Of a stretch of DNA of 64,000 nt, positions 26,006 through 37,300 are shown in pieces (the stretch's first letter is position 1; each line of letters starts with the position of its first letter). The position numbers and the translations under genes are program-made. Origin of the DNA: Bryobacteraceae bacterium (GTDB taxonomy: Bacteria > Acidobacteriota > Terriglobia > Bryobacterales > Bryobacteraceae); the NCBI GenBank assembly GCA_025056865.1, contig JANWVO010000039.1, positions 109,263 to 173,262 on the forward strand, read 5' to 3'. Under the pieces are notes generated by a model. It made no database searches. It was not told the DNA's origin and saw only the letters and a program-made list of their open reading frames with translations.

Positions 26006-28162
26006 TCATTCGCGGCTCAGGGGAGAATCCGCACGCGCCCCCGCGCCGTCGCGCCCTTCATTCGCGCTGCGGAGCGCGCCGCCGTTGGGAAGCACCATCA
26101 GCGTCAACCGCCGGAAGCCCGCCTTCTGGCCCAGCCTGTCGATCACGTTCAACTGCGCGATGTATTCGCCGGCCGGGAGCTTCAGCGGCATCTCGATCCA
26201 CACCGCCGCGGAACGGGTGCGCGCGTCCCGGAACGACGTCAGTTGCAGCGGGCGCGACTGATAGACGAGTTGCCCTTCGCGGTACACCGTGAGAGCCGCG
26301 GCCAGCGACGGCCGCTGCTGCGCCTCGTCGACATCCGGATCATACGCCTCGGCGAAGAAGTACACGGTCTGCCCTTCACGGAAGACGCGCGTCACGCTGG
26401 GCAGCAGCTTCTGGCCCTCGCGCACCAGCGGATGCGTGTCCTGCTTCTTCACCAGCTTCCTGTCGGCCGCTCCCACGGCCTCCTGCACCGGCACGCGCTG
26501 CGCGCCGGCTACCAGCGAGCTCAGCCGCAGCTCGTCGCGGACGCTGCCCAGATCGGGAATCGTGAAGCGGGTATCAAAAGATCCCAGCTTGCCGGTCAGG
26601 TTCTCGCGCACCACCATGCGCATCATGTACGTGCCGGGCGGCAGCGTGAAGCCGGTGTCGTAGATCAGGCTGCGCGAAGCGAGCTGCCCCGCCTTCTGGT
26701 CACGAAGCTGGATCCGGATGGAGTCGCGCACCGTGGCGGCCACCGAGCCTCGGGCGTCTTTCACCTGGCCGATGAAATCGAACGTCGTCGTCTCGGCCGA
26801 TCCCTGCTTCTTCAACGGAATCTCGGAGCCGGGGATCTTCACCGCCACCGGCACGAAGTACTGGCTGCGGGCGATGCGGAACCAGTTGACCTCGAGCGCC
26901 AGCCGGATCTGCGTCGCCGGATCGCCGGCGAGCAGCGCCTCTTCGAGCTGCCGCTCCTTGTCGTAACTGGAGAACGCGGCGAAGTCCTTCTCGGCGAAGT
27001 AGCCGCGGCGGTAGTCGAGCCGCGCGCGCAGCCGCGCCTGCACCGCTGGGGCGAGCCTCACCTCCACGCGGCGGAACTGCCCGTCGCGGCGCTCATCGCT
27101 CGAGTAATAGCCGAGGATGTAGTAGCTCTGGATGTCCCGCTGGGCGCGCTCGATGCCGAGCACCAGGTTGTTCGTGTCGAACAGCGCCCTGCCGCCAGTG
27201 TCGGAGGCGAGCATCTCCAGCGTGTCCTGCGTGTCGTAGCTGCGCTGCCGCTGCCGCGCCTGCGTCTGCCCGCTGTAAAGCCCCGTGCCGGACACGCTGG
27301 CTGTCGTGATGCCGCCGCCGGGCGGCTCCGCCTGAAGTCCGCGCACATCCACCGGGTAGAAGCTGACGTTCGCCCGCACCGCGGCGTTGACCGCCGCCCG
27401 AAGCTGCGCCTCATTGTCCATGCCCGTACGGTTGACGCCCGCCGAGAAATACACCACCGCCTTTTTCTCCGGCAGCGCCGCCAGCGAGCGCGCCAGATCC
27501 TCCAGCGCGGCCAGCTTCCGGTCCGTGTTGAAGATGTTGAACTCCGTGTCGTCGGCAGCGAAGGCGGCATCGTCCGCCGTGCTGGCTTCGGTGGCGCCCT
27601 CGGCGGCCAGCTCGCTCATTTCTCCGGTGTGGAACTTGCGCACGGCTTCGATCAGCGCGTCTTTGTCGCCCGTGAAATCGACCACGGTGCGCAGGCGCGT
27701 GCCGAAGGCGGCGATCCGCACCAGGTCCGCCGGCGTCATCTTCGTGCGGATCCATTCCTCAGCCGCTTCTTTCGCGCGCACCTGCTGGGCTTCGTCGAGC
27801 GACGACCAGTCGAAGAACAGCACGATGAGCCGGCGGTCGCGGTAGCGCACCGGCAGCACGGCGCCGGTCTCCTGCGGCTTCTCCGCTGCCGGCGCGGGGG
27901 CCGCTTCCGGCACCGCTGCGGCCGAACCTGCGGCGGCGTCCTCGATCTGCTGGAACTCGAAGACGCGGATGGTCTGCGGACGGCCGTTTTCGGTCACGAC
28001 GAAATCGTCGCGCGTCAGGCCCTTCACCGGCCGGCCCTGCGCGTCCCGCACGAAGACGGTGACGATGACCAGGTTGGCCGACGTGCGGAACACCGGCGTT
28101 TCGTCCTGCTTTTGCGCGAGCAGAGCCGCGCACACCGCCAGACTGAGAAGGGTGCGTCGCAT
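26006..28162 (-). CDS. Exported VWFA-related acidobacterial protein, long form
   Basis: The 718-residue protein has a signal peptide (LLSLAVCAALLAQ) and a domain of the VWFA-related type described from Acidobacteria: FRTSANLVIVTVFVRDAQGRPVKGLTRDDFVVTENGRPQTIRVFEFQ. An integrin-like metal-site region follows (VLFFDWSSLDE, then VVYFSAGVNRTGMDNEAQL), and it ends the domain with YILGYYSSDERRDGQFRRVEVRL. About 300 further residues are beta-rich. It starts two bases after the stop of the TonB receptor gene, so the two are co-transcribed and may form an outer-membrane complex. That partnership is inferred. Confidence 0.85.
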   Translation of the reverse strand: MRRTLLSLAVCAALLAQKQDETPVFRTSANLVIVTVFVRDAQGRPVKGLTRDDFVVTENGRPQTIRVFEFQQIEDAAAGSAAAVPEAAPAPAAEKPQETGAVLPVRYRDRRLIVLFFDWSSLDEAQQVRAKEAAEEWIRTKMTPADLVRIAAFGTRLRTVVDFTGDKDALIEAVRKFHTGEMSELAAEGATEASTADDAAFAADDTEFNIFNTDRKLAALEDLARSLAALPEKKAVVYFSAGVNRTGMDNEAQLRAAVNAAVRANVSFYPVDVRGLQAEPPGGGITTASVSGTGLYSGQTQARQRQRSYDTQDTLEMLASDTGGRALFDTNNLVLGIERAQRDIQSYYILGYYSSDERRDGQFRRVEVRLAPAVQARLRARLDYRRGYFAEKDFAAFSSYDKERQLEEALLAGDPATQIRLALEVNWFRIARSQYFVPVAVKIPGSEIPLKKQGSAETTTFDFIGQVKDARGSVAATVRDSIRIQLRDQKAGQLASRSLIYDTGFTLPPGTYMMRMVVRENLTGKLGSFDTRFTIPDLGSVRDELRLSSLVAGAQRVPVQEAVGAADRKLVKKQDTHPLVREGQKLLPSVTRVFREGQTVYFFAEAYDPDVDEAQQRPSLAAALTVYREGQLVYQSRPLQLTSFRDARTRSAAVWIEMPLKLPAGEYIAQLNVIDRLGQKAGFRRLTLMVLPNGGALRSANEGRDGAGARADSPLSRE

Positions 28163-28164
28163 GG

Positions 28165-31100
28165 CTAGAACCGGAACCTCGCTACGATCTGCACGCTGCG
28201 CATCTGGGCGGCGGCGGTGGGCTGGCCGTAGTTGGCCGCGTTGACCACCGTGCCGTAACTGGTCAGGTTGACGTGGTTGAGCGCGTTCTGTGCTTCCATC
28301 CGGAGCTCGAGCCTGCGCCGCGCGCTCTCGCCAAGCTGGAAGGAGCGGCCGAAGCTCGCGTTCAGCACGATGCTGCCGGGGCCGGGAATCGTGTTGCGCC
28401 CCGCATTGCCATACCGGTCCGCGGGAGGAACGGTGAAAGCGGCCGTGTTGAAGTACCCTGTGCCGCTCTTGACCGGAAGCCCTGTGGCATCGGCGCGGGC
28501 GCTACCCGTGGCGCCGCTGCCGCCCGGGTCGGCCACGCTGCCGAGAACGCGCGCCGTCAGCGGGCGTCCGGTGTTGGCATTGAGCTGAAGGTTCAGGTTC
28601 CAGTCCCGGATCGCCGTGGTCCACCGGTTGCGTTGCCGCAGCCAGATGCCCGCCGGGCCGAAGGGCGAGGCAAACATCCCGTTGAACTGGAACTGGTGGC
28701 GGACGTCGAAATTCGACAGGCCGCGCTCGGCGCGCAGGTTGTTCTCATCCTGCACCACGATGCTGCCGGCGCCGCCAATGGAGCTGGCGTTGTCAATCGA
28801 TTTCGAGAACGTGTACAGCGCGCTCCAACTGATGCCGCGCCGCATCCGCTTCACGACGCGGAGATGGCCGGCATGGAAAATGGAGCTTCCCTCCGGGCTG
28901 TCGTAGGTGAAGCCGGTGGCGTAGGGGATGGGCCGCCGCAGCTCGCTGTCGACGGGCGAGCCTGGCGGCGCGCGGTTCGGAATCCGCTGGATCACCAGCG
29001 CCGTGCCCTTCGTGCCCATGTAGCCAACTTCCACGACGTAGCCCCGGACGTCCTGCTGGATGTTCAGGCTCCAGGTCTGCGCGTAGGGCGTGCGGTAGTC
29101 CGGGTTGACGGCGAACGAATTCAGAATCGTCTGCGTCTGCGGCCCGCGGAAGGGCTCTGCCAGCGTCAGCCGCGCCGCCGTGGAGGTGTTGAATGTGGCC
29201 GTGGTGGCGAACGGCGGCTGATACACGAGCCGTTGCGCGATGCGGTTGAAGATGCTTGCGTCGTAGAAAACGCTGTAGCCAAGCCGCACGATGGTGCGAT
29301 GCTTCTGGCTGGGCCGCCACGCGATGCCGATGCGCGGCGCCACGTTGTTTCTGTCCGGGCGGATCAGCCCGTCCGGCGCCGTCCCCAGCCACGGACCCGT
29401 GCTTCCGGGCGTAACCACCGCCGCCCCGGTGAAGCCGGGCGCGAGATCCAGGTTCGCCATGCGCCCGTACTTCTCCGTAAACGGCAGCCAGACGTCCCAG
29501 CGAAGGCCTGCATTGATCGTCAGGTTGGGGCGGGCGCGCCAGTCGTCGCCGGCGAACACGCTGAGCACGCTCTGCCGCAGGTAAGTGTCCGGCTGCCCGA
29601 ATCGCACGCTGCTCTGCTGCACGTATCCGAGCAGGAAATCGGCGAAGTCGTTGCCGGTGCCCTGAAGGGGCCTGCCCGCCGCGTCCAGCGCGCTTGTCAG
29701 CAGCCCGCCAAAGAAGAGCGTGCCGCGGCCGTTCGGGTCCTGAAGCGCGTTCTGCTGCGTGCGGGTGAACTCGAAGCCGGCCATCACCGTGTGCGTGCGG
29801 CGCACGAGCGTCCAGCCGTCGCTGAAGTTCCAGGTGTGCACGGTGCGCTGCGTGCGGTTGCCGTCGGCCAGGTCGCCGTAATTGGTGAAGTTCAGGTTGG
29901 GCGGGCCGAAATTGGCCGGGTCGCGCGAGGCTCCGGCGATGCCCAGCCGTCCGGCCACGTCCTCGCCATAGGCGAAGTAGGGGATGAGCGCGTTGTAGTT
30001 GCGGTTGTAGCGGGCGCGGATGTTGTGGATGAGGCGCGGCGTCAGCGTCTGGCTCCATTGCACGCCGGTGTTCCAGCCGCGCCCGCGGTTCGGGTCGCGC
30101 CAGCCGAACAACTGGATGTTTTCCGAAAAGCGCCGTTGCCAGGCCAGGTCGAAGGCCAGCCGGTTGCGGCGGTCGAGCGTCCGGTTCAGGCGGAAGTTCA
30201 GATTGTCGGTCGACTGCGGCTGTGCCGCCGAGATCGTATAGTTCTGCACGGCACCGGGGCGGTTGGGCAGCGGAATGTAGCGGAGAAGCCCGCGCGCGAT
30301 CGGGCTGATCCGCGAGTCAGGAATGCGGTTGCCGGGAAACGGGGCCCCCGACAGCGGATCGTAGATCAGCGACGCCGGCAGTGGCGCAGGCGCGGAGAAG
30401 TCGCCCGCGCGCACCGCTTCGTCCGGCAGCACGGAGAAACCGTTGTAGACCGTGTTTCCGCGGGCGGCGTTGTAGTTGAGGAAGAAGAAGGTGTTGTCCG
30501 CGCCGAACAACCGCCAGAGCCGCAGCGGCCCGCCGAGCGAGCCGCCGAAGTTCGTCTGCGTGTACTGCGGCTTCTCCACCGGCCGGCCGTTGACGCCGTA
30601 AGGCGCCGCGTCCAGCGCATCGTCGCGCAGGTTGAACATCAGCCCGCCCATGATCTGCTGCCGGCCGCGCTGCGCCCGGTTGCCAAAGCCCTCGCGCGAC
30701 AGCGCGCCGCCGAAACGCTCGGCGAACTCGCGCCTCAGCTTCTCACGCTCCTCCGGACTCATGTTGCGGAACTCTTCGGGCGACATCCGTCCCATGCCGC
30801 CCGGACCCATGCCGCGCATGCCCGGTCCGCCGGGCGGCCCTCCTCCCATAGGTCCCATTCCTCCTCCCCGCATGCCGGGTCCCCCGCCCGGTCCGCCCAT
30901 CGGCGGTCCACCCATCGGGCCTCCTCCGGCCGGGCCCCCCGGCATCATGCCCGGAGCGCCAACGCCCGGCCCGGGTCCGCCTGCCTGCGCCATCTCCGCT
31001 CCGGCCGGCCCGCCCGCCATGCCGCCGGGGCCAAACATCCCCGCCATCATCGGGGCCGCAAATCCAAATTCGAAGAAGCCAGGCCGGCCCGCCTCCTGCA

Positions 31101-31575
31101 AGCCGCGGCTCAACGATCCCTGCACCAGGAAGGACTCGCCGGCTTCCGATGCATCCGCGCCCGTCACCGCCGCAGGCTGCAACGCGCGGCCGATCTGCGT
31201 CTCCAGCGTCTCCACCGCTGCCGGGGTGCCGCCCGCCGCGCCATTGCCGGCGCCGCCGTTGCGCGCCGCGGGCATCGAAAGAGACAGCTCCAGCCGCGCC
31301 CGCTCATTGTCCTCCACCGTCCGCTTCAGCGGCTCGAAGCCGAACATCCTCACTTCGACTTCCGCCTTGCCCGCGGCAGCCTCCCTGACCAGGAACACGC
31401 CGGACTCATCCGTCACGGCCGTGAACTGCTGCTGTCCCTGCCGGACCGTCACTACCGCGCCGGGCACCGGCTTTCCGCGGTAAACCACGCGTCCAGACAA
31501 CCCCTGCGCCGGGGTCTCGTCCGACGCGAAGGAGCATAGGGCGAAGATGGCGAGTGCACCGAGAATTTTCTTCAC
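28165..31575 (-). CDS. Oar-like TonB-dependent receptor with carboxypeptidase-regulatory domain
   Basis: The 1136-residue protein has a signal peptide and a carboxypeptidase-regulatory-like beta domain (about 25-105, GLSGRVVYRGKPVPGAVVTVRQG). A Gly/Pro/Met-rich stretch follows (175-264). Then comes a very large barrel (LRDDALDAAPYGVNGRPVEKPQYTQ, then many FNLNLQL/QIVARFRF strands ending in aromatic Phe). It resembles Oar and SusC-like receptors abundant in Acidobacteria, which probably import oligomers or peptides. The start is the GTG at 31575 with ATAGGTGCA before it. A TACACT hexamer at 31621-31626 (minus strand) could be its -10 element. Confidence 0.88.
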   Translation of the reverse strand: MKKILGALAIFALCSFASDETPAQGLSGRVVYRGKPVPGAVVTVRQGQQQFTAVTDESGVFLVREAAAGKAEVEVRMFGFEPLKRTVEDNERARLELSLSMPAARNGGAGNGAAGGTPAAVETLETQIGRALQPAAVTGADASEAGESFLVQGSLSRGLQEAGRPGFFEFGFAAPMMAGMFGPGGMAGGPAGAEMAQAGGPGPGVGAPGMMPGGPAGGGPMGGPPMGGPGGGPGMRGGGMGPMGGGPPGGPGMRGMGPGGMGRMSPEEFRNMSPEEREKLRREFAERFGGALSREGFGNRAQRGRQQIMGGLMFNLRDDALDAAPYGVNGRPVEKPQYTQTNFGGSLGGPLRLWRLFGADNTFFFLNYNAARGNTVYNGFSVLPDEAVRAGDFSAPAPLPASLIYDPLSGAPFPGNRIPDSRISPIARGLLRYIPLPNRPGAVQNYTISAAQPQSTDNLNFRLNRTLDRRNRLAFDLAWQRRFSENIQLFGWRDPNRGRGWNTGVQWSQTLTPRLIHNIRARYNRNYNALIPYFAYGEDVAGRLGIAGASRDPANFGPPNLNFTNYGDLADGNRTQRTVHTWNFSDGWTLVRRTHTVMAGFEFTRTQQNALQDPNGRGTLFFGGLLTSALDAAGRPLQGTGNDFADFLLGYVQQSSVRFGQPDTYLRQSVLSVFAGDDWRARPNLTINAGLRWDVWLPFTEKYGRMANLDLAPGFTGAAVVTPGSTGPWLGTAPDGLIRPDRNNVAPRIGIAWRPSQKHRTIVRLGYSVFYDASIFNRIAQRLVYQPPFATTATFNTSTAARLTLAEPFRGPQTQTILNSFAVNPDYRTPYAQTWSLNIQQDVRGYVVEVGYMGTKGTALVIQRIPNRAPPGSPVDSELRRPIPYATGFTYDSPEGSSIFHAGHLRVVKRMRRGISWSALYTFSKSIDNASSIGGAGSIVVQDENNLRAERGLSNFDVRHQFQFNGMFASPFGPAGIWLRQRNRWTTAIRDWNLNLQLNANTGRPLTARVLGSVADPGGSGATGSARADATGLPVKSGTGYFNTAAFTVPPADRYGNAGRNTIPGPGSIVLNASFGRSFQLGESARRRLELRMEAQNALNHVNLTSYGTVVNAANYGQPTAAAQMRSVQIVARFRF

Positions 31576-31655
31576 TGCACCTATCCAGACGGCCGCCGCA
31601 GAGGCCCGGATTACGGGGGAAGTGTAAACCAATGTAAGGAATCAGGGCCGGCCTT

Positions 31656-33173
31656 TCACGTCACCGGAGCGGGATTGAACAACACGAGGCTGTTTTCCAG
31701 CCCGTGCCGTTCCGTCCACGTCCTGCGTCCGGAGGCCGTGTCCAGAATCAGCCGGAACAGTGCCCAGCCTGCCTCTTCGAGGGTCATCCCGCCTGTGGCG
31801 ATCGGCCCCGCATCGAAGTCGATCAGGTCCGGCCAGCGCCGCGCCAGCGACGTGCGCGTGCTCACCTTGATCACCGGGCACGCCGGCAGCCCGTAGGGCG
31901 TGCCCAGGCCTGTGGTGAAGACGTGCACGTTCATTCCCGCGGCCAATTCGAGAGTTCCGCAGATGAAGTCGCTCGCCGGACCCGCGAGGAAGAGCAGGCC
32001 ATGGCGCGCCGCGCGCTCCCCCGGAGCGATCACTCCTGCCAGCGGAGCCCTGCCGGACTTGGCCACGGAGCCCAGCGCTTTCTCTACGACATTGACCAGC
32101 CCGCCGCGCCGGTTGCCGGGCGTCGGATTCGCGCTGCGGTCGGCTCCGCCCCGCGCAAGGTACGCATCGTACCAGGCGAATTCGCGCCGCAGGTCCTCGA
32201 CGACATCCGCCGATGCCGCGCGCGCCGCCAGCAGGTGGGCTGCGTCGCGCACTTCGGTGATCTCGCTGAAGATCACCGTCGCGCCCGCGCGCACCAGCAG
32301 ATCCGCCGCAAATCCGACCGCGGGGTTGGCGGTGATTCCGCTGAACGCATCGCTGCCGCCGCACTGTAGGCCCACGACGAGACCGGAAGCAGGGCAGGGA
32401 ACCCGCCTGCGCGCATTCAGCCGCTCGAGCCGCTGCTCGGCCAGCTCAAGAATCCGCCCGAGCAGCGCTTCAAAAGAGCCGTCGGGTGCTTCCTGAAGGC
32501 GCACCAGCGGAAGCTCGGCAGAAGGCAGCTCCAGCCGCTGCGGCTCCAGCTTCTCGCAGCCGAGGCTCACCACCAGCAGCTCGCCGCCGAAGTTCGGATT
32601 CAGCGCCAGGTTGCGCACCGTGCGGATCGGAATCTCCGAGTTCGGCGCATCGATGGCAACGCCGCACCCGTAAGCGTGCGTCAGCGCCGCTACGCCGTCC
32701 ACGTTGGCGTAGCGGGGCAGCAGCTCGCGCCGGATGCGCGCGGCGGCATGCTCCACCACCGCCGCCACGCATTGCACCGTGGTGGTGATGGCCAGCACGT
32801 TGCGGGTTCCCACGGTGCCGTCTGCATTGCGGTAGCCGTCGAACGTGAATCCTTCCAGCGGCTCCAGCTCTGGCGGGGGCGCGTGCGGCGCGCAGAGCTT
32901 GTCGAGCGGCGGAGGCTGCGGCAGCTCCAGCATCTCCTCCCGCACCCGCGCGCCCGCCTCGATGCTGCATAACGCGCGGCCGATCACGGCGCCATAGCGG
33001 CGCACCTCGCCGCCCTGTGGAATCGGTTCGAGCGCCACTTTGTGCCCCGCGGGGACGAATTCGCGCAGCGCCGCGCCGCCTTCCAGCGGCGTGCCCGCAG
33101 GGAGCCCCTCCTCGGCGGCGGCCACCGCCACATTGTCCAGCGGATGCACGCGAATCAGCGTTGCGCCGCTCAT
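31656..33173 (-). CDS. UxaA/GarD-family sugar-acid dehydratase
   Basis: The 505-residue protein has an N-terminal SAF domain (about 1-75, [14 protein letters not shown]). The catalytic UxaA region follows: [62 protein letters not shown] and FITGLG-type [19 protein letters not shown]. It ends VLFNPAPVT, which I associate with galactarate dehydratase. The enzyme removes water from altronate or galactarate to give 2-keto-3-deoxy sugar acids. Which substrate it uses is unsure. It lies 42 bases downstream of galT on the same strand. Confidence 0.8.
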   Translation of the reverse strand: MSGATLIRVHPLDNVAVAAAEEGLPAGTPLEGGAALREFVPAGHKVALEPIPQGGEVRRYGAVIGRALCSIEAGARVREEMLELPQPPPLDKLCAPHAPPPELEPLEGFTFDGYRNADGTVGTRNVLAITTTVQCVAAVVEHAAARIRRELLPRYANVDGVAALTHAYGCGVAIDAPNSEIPIRTVRNLALNPNFGGELLVVSLGCEKLEPQRLELPSAELPLVRLQEAPDGSFEALLGRILELAEQRLERLNARRRVPCPASGLVVGLQCGGSDAFSGITANPAVGFAADLLVRAGATVIFSEITEVRDAAHLLAARAASADVVEDLRREFAWYDAYLARGGADRSANPTPGNRRGGLVNVVEKALGSVAKSGRAPLAGVIAPGERAARHGLLFLAGPASDFICGTLELAAGMNVHVFTTGLGTPYGLPACPVIKVSTRTSLARRWPDLIDFDAGPIATGGMTLEEAGWALFRLILDTASGRRTWTERHGLENSLVLFNPAPVT

Positions 33174-33215
33174 GCCTCCAGCCTAGCCCGCGCCATCCCG
33201 CCGCAAAAGCGCGGT

Positions 33216-34259
33216 TCAGCTCCGCCGCTGCCGGTAGTGGATCTCGCTCTGCTCCCGCAGCCGCGCCGCCGCCAGCTCCGGCGTGATGTCCCGCTGCGGC
33301 ATGGCCAGCATCTCGTAGCCGACGAGGAACTTGCGCACCGTGGCGGAGCGCAGCAGCGGCGGAAAGAAGTGCGCATGCAGATGCCATGCGGGATTCCGCT
33401 CCCCGGCGGGCCGCTGGTGGAAGCCGAACGAGTACGGGAATGACACTTCGAACAGGTTGTCGTAGCGTGTGGTAACGCGCTTGAGGATGTCAGCCAGGGC
33501 GGCGCGCTCCTCGCTGTTGAGCTCGTCGATGCCAGTGACGGCGCGCCGGCTGGCGATCATCGTCTCGAAGGGCCACACCGCCCACCAGGGCACCAGCGCC
33601 ACGAAATGATCGTTGGCGCACACGATCCGCTCGCCCAGGCGGAGCTCCAGTTCGATGTAATCCTGAATCAGCGTCCGGCCGTGCGACCGCCAGTATCCGG
33701 TCTGGGAGCCGTCCTCGCGCTCCACCTCGTCCGGCACCACGCTGCTGGCCCAGATCTGGCAGTGCGGATGCGGGTTCGAGCATCCCATCATTTCGCCGCG
33801 GTTCTCGAAGATCTGCACATAGCGCAGGAAAGGCTTCTCCATCAGCTCCCGGAACTCCTGCACCCAGGTGTCGACCACGGCTTCCAGGTCCGCCGGCTCC
33901 ATCTCGGCCACCGTCAGGTCATGCCGGGGAGAAAAGCAGATGACGCGGCAGATGCCGCGCACGCCCTCCGCGCGCAGCATCGGATGCGGCGAGGCCTCCT
34001 GCTGCGGCGTGTCCTCGAGCAGCGCCGAAAAATCATTCGTGAACACAAATGTTTTTTCGTACTGCGGGTTGCGGCGCCCGCCGGCGCGTTCATTCCCCGG
34101 GCAGAGGTAGCAGCCCGGATCATAGGCCGGCCGCTGCTCGGGCGGGAGCTTCTCCACCTGCCCCTGCCAGGGCCGCTGCGTGCGGTGCGGCGACACCAGG
34201 ATCCATTCGCGCGACAGCGGGTTGTAGCGGCGGTGCGGATGCGTGCGCAGATCCATCAT
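33216..34259 (-). CDS. galT: Galactose-1-phosphate uridylyltransferase
   Basis: The 347-residue HIT-superfamily enzyme has the zinc-site CYLCPGN, the active-site [12 protein letters not shown] with the nucleophilic His between the two prolines, and HLHAHFFPP in the C-terminal half. It swaps UMP between UDP-glucose and galactose-1-phosphate in the Leloir pathway. I chose the ATG at 34259 because GGGAG lies five bases upstream. The ATG at 34280 has no such site. It is divergent from the prolyl-oligopeptidase fusion gene. Confidence 0.93.
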   Translation of the reverse strand: MMDLRTHPHRRYNPLSREWILVSPHRTQRPWQGQVEKLPPEQRPAYDPGCYLCPGNERAGGRRNPQYEKTFVFTNDFSALLEDTPQQEASPHPMLRAEGVRGICRVICFSPRHDLTVAEMEPADLEAVVDTWVQEFRELMEKPFLRYVQIFENRGEMMGCSNPHPHCQIWASSVVPDEVEREDGSQTGYWRSHGRTLIQDYIELELRLGERIVCANDHFVALVPWWAVWPFETMIASRRAVTGIDELNSEERAALADILKRVTTRYDNLFEVSFPYSFGFHQRPAGERNPAWHLHAHFFPPLLRSATVRKFLVGYEMLAMPQRDITPELAAARLREQSEIHYRQRRS

Positions 34260-34320
34260 CTCAACTCCCATCCTAGGCAACTGCCCTCGCCCGCGGCTGC
34301 GGCGGCGATATCATCGAGCC

Positions 34321-37300
34321 ATGCGGTTGCTTGCGTGCCTGCTTCTCGCCCTGCCAGTGGCGGCGCAGAACACCCCGAAGCCTGCGACGGAAGTGTTCCA
34401 CGGCGTGGCCGTCACCGAGGACTTCCGCTGGCTCGAGGATCCTGACTCGCCGGAGACGCGCGCCTGGATCCGCGAGCAGAACGCGCGCACCCAGGCCTTT
34501 CTGGCGCGCGTGCCCCAGCGGCCTGCCATCCGTGCACTGATTGAGAAGCTCTATCAGTTCGACCGCTACCCCACGCTGGGCGGCTATGCGGCGTGGTACA
34601 CGCGCGGCGCGCGCCAGTTTTATGTCCGCCAGCGCGGCCTGGAGAATCAGCCCGTGCTCTACGTGCGCGAGGGCGGCAAGGACCGCGTTCTGCTGGACGC
34701 GAACACGCTGTCTCCCGACGGGACTGCCGCGGTCAACACGTTCTCCATCTCGCGCGACGGCCGGCTGCTGGCTTATGCCGTGGCCCGCGCGGGCTCGGAC
34801 TGGGTGACCTGGCGCGTGCGCGACGTGGCCACGGGCAAGGATCTCTCCGACACGCTCGAATGGTCGAAGTTCTCCGGCGCGGAGTGGGACGCCAAAGGCG
34901 AAGGGTTCTGGTATGGCCGCTATCCCGAGGCCCGCGAAGGCGACAGGCTCCGCGCGGTGAACGAAAACTTCATGCTCTGCTACCACCGCATCGGCACGCC
35001 GCAGGCAGAGGATCAGATCGTCTACCGCCGGCCCGACCAGCCGCGGTGGAGCTTCACGCCGCACCTGACTTCCGACGGACGCTACCTGGTGCTGGAGATC
35101 GCCGCCGGCACCGCCGTGGAGCGCCAGATCCACTTCATCGATCTTCAGTCCGCGGAGCGCACGCCAAGACCGGTCATCAGCGAGTTCCGCTTCGCTTACC
35201 GTTTCGCCGGCAGCCGCGGATCGAAGATCTACCTGCTCACCAATGACGAGGCGCCGCGCTACCGCGTCATCGAAGTCGACCTGCTCGCGCCGGAGCGCGC
35301 ACGGTGGCGCACGGTGGTTGCGGAAGCGGAAGACACGCTGCGGCAGGCGCGCGTCGCCGGCAACGAGCTGGTGCTGAACTACATGCGCCATGTCTCCGGG
35401 CTGGTGAAGGTCGTGCCGTTGGCCGGCGGCCCTGCCCGCACCGTCCCGCTGCCGCAGAACTCTTCCATCACGCTGGCCGAGGATTCTTCCACCATCTTCT
35501 CGGTCACCAACTTCACCACGCCAGAGACGCTTTACCGGTGCGAAGCCGAAGGCTGCCGGCCGCTGTTCCCGCAAAAGCTGCCGTTCGATCCCGCGAAGTA
35601 TGAAACGAGGCAGGAGTTCGCTGCGAGCAGGGACGGCACGCGCGTGCCCGTCTACATCACCCTGCGGAAAGGGCTGCCGCTCGATGGTTCGCATCCGGCC
35701 ATCCTGTATGGCTACGGGGGCTTCAACATCTCCGTCACGCCCTCCTTCAGCGCGGCGACGATGGCGTGGCTCGAGCGCGGCGGCGTCTACGCCTCGGCGA
35801 ACCTGCGCGGGGGCGGCGAGTACGGCGAGCCCTGGCACCGCGCCGGCATGAAACAGAACAAGCAGAATGTGTTTGATGATTTCATCGCTGTCGCGGAACA
35901 CCTGATCGCCCGCGGCTATACGAATTCCCGGAAGCTCGCCATCCGCGGCGGCTCCAACGGCGGGCTGCTCGTCGGCGCGGTGCTCAACCAGCGGCCGGAG
36001 CTGTTCGCCGCCGCCGTTCCCGCCGTGGGCGTGATGGACATGCTGCGGTTCGACCGCTTCACCATCGGCCACGCGTGGACCAGCGAGTACGGCTCGCCGT
36101 CGAACCCCGAAGAGTTCCGGGTGCTGTACAGCTACTCGCCGCTGCACAACATCCGGCCCGGCACGGCTTACCCGGCGACGCTGGTGCTCACCGCCGATCA
36201 CGACGACCGCGTCGTTCCGGCGCACTCCTTCAAGTACGCCGCCACGCTCCAGAACGCGCAGGGCGGGGAGGCGCCGGTGCTCATCCGCATCGAAACGGCG
36301 GCGGGCCACGGCGCGGGCAAGCCAACGTCAAAGATCATTGACGAAGCCGCCGATGTTCTGGCCTTCCTCGAGGCCGTCCTGTTCCCCGAGCCGCAGCCGA
36401 AGATGTACCGCGTCCACATCGACCAGGACCGGCTGGCCGGCGCGCCTGACTTCTCTTTCCTGAACCGCCCGCTCACCAGCGAAGACCGCATCCGCGTCAG
36501 GGACGGGCATTTTGTCGATGCCCGCGGCCGGCGCGTGAAGTTCTGGGGCGTGAATCTCGCCTTTGGCGGCAATTTCCCGGAGCCCGCCGATGCCGTGCGC
36601 ATCGCGCGCCGGCTGCGCCGCCTCGGCGTAAACCTCGTGCGCCTGCACCATATGGACACGAGCCCGGATGCCGACCCCGGAAACGCGCGCTCGCTGCTCA
36701 CCACCGGGCCTTACCCGACGCTGAATCCGGTGTCCGTCCAGCGGCTGCGCACGCTGCTGGACGCTCTCCGCGAAGAGGGCATCTACGTCAACCTCAACCT
36801 GCATGTGGGCTACACGTTCCGGCCCGGCATCGACACCGTGCCCGATCCCGGATATCCAATTCCGGCCATGTCCAAGCCGGTGCACATCCTCAATGAGCGC
36901 ATGGTCGAGCTGCAATGCGAGTATGCACGGAAAGTCATCGAAGCGCTGCGGCTGAAAGACGACCCCGTGCTTGCGATGGTCGAGATCAACAACGAGAGCT
37001 CGCTGCTGTACTCCTGGCAGACCGGCGCCCTGAAGAAGTACTGGCCCGAGGCTACGCTTGAGGAGGTGATCGCCCGCGACAAGGCCTACCTGGACCGGAT
37101 CGCCGCCGCCGTGCGCGAGGCGCTCGGCGCTCCAGTGCCCATCACCGGCACGCAGATCGAGTTCGGCGGGCCGTTCCTCTTCGACACGCACGCCTCGCTC
37201 GACTACATCGACGAGCACTTCTACATCGACCACTACAACTTCCCCAACCGCCCGTGGGATCAGACCGACTGGCGCATCCGCGACTCTTCCGGAGCCGGCT

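Noticed and set aside
28273..31539. A 1088-codon open frame on the plus strand opposite the giant TonB receptor
   Set aside because: It is the antisense shadow of the receptor gene. Its translation is rich in Arg, Ala, Val and His with no domain, and the receptor on the other strand has clear motifs.
36340..36410. A frameshift or missing stop between the peptidase and glycosidase parts of the fusion
   Set aside because: The frame continues cleanly, both domains are complete and no separate start with signal peptide or ribosome binding site is visible. I therefore keep it as one gene but list read-level checking as the test.
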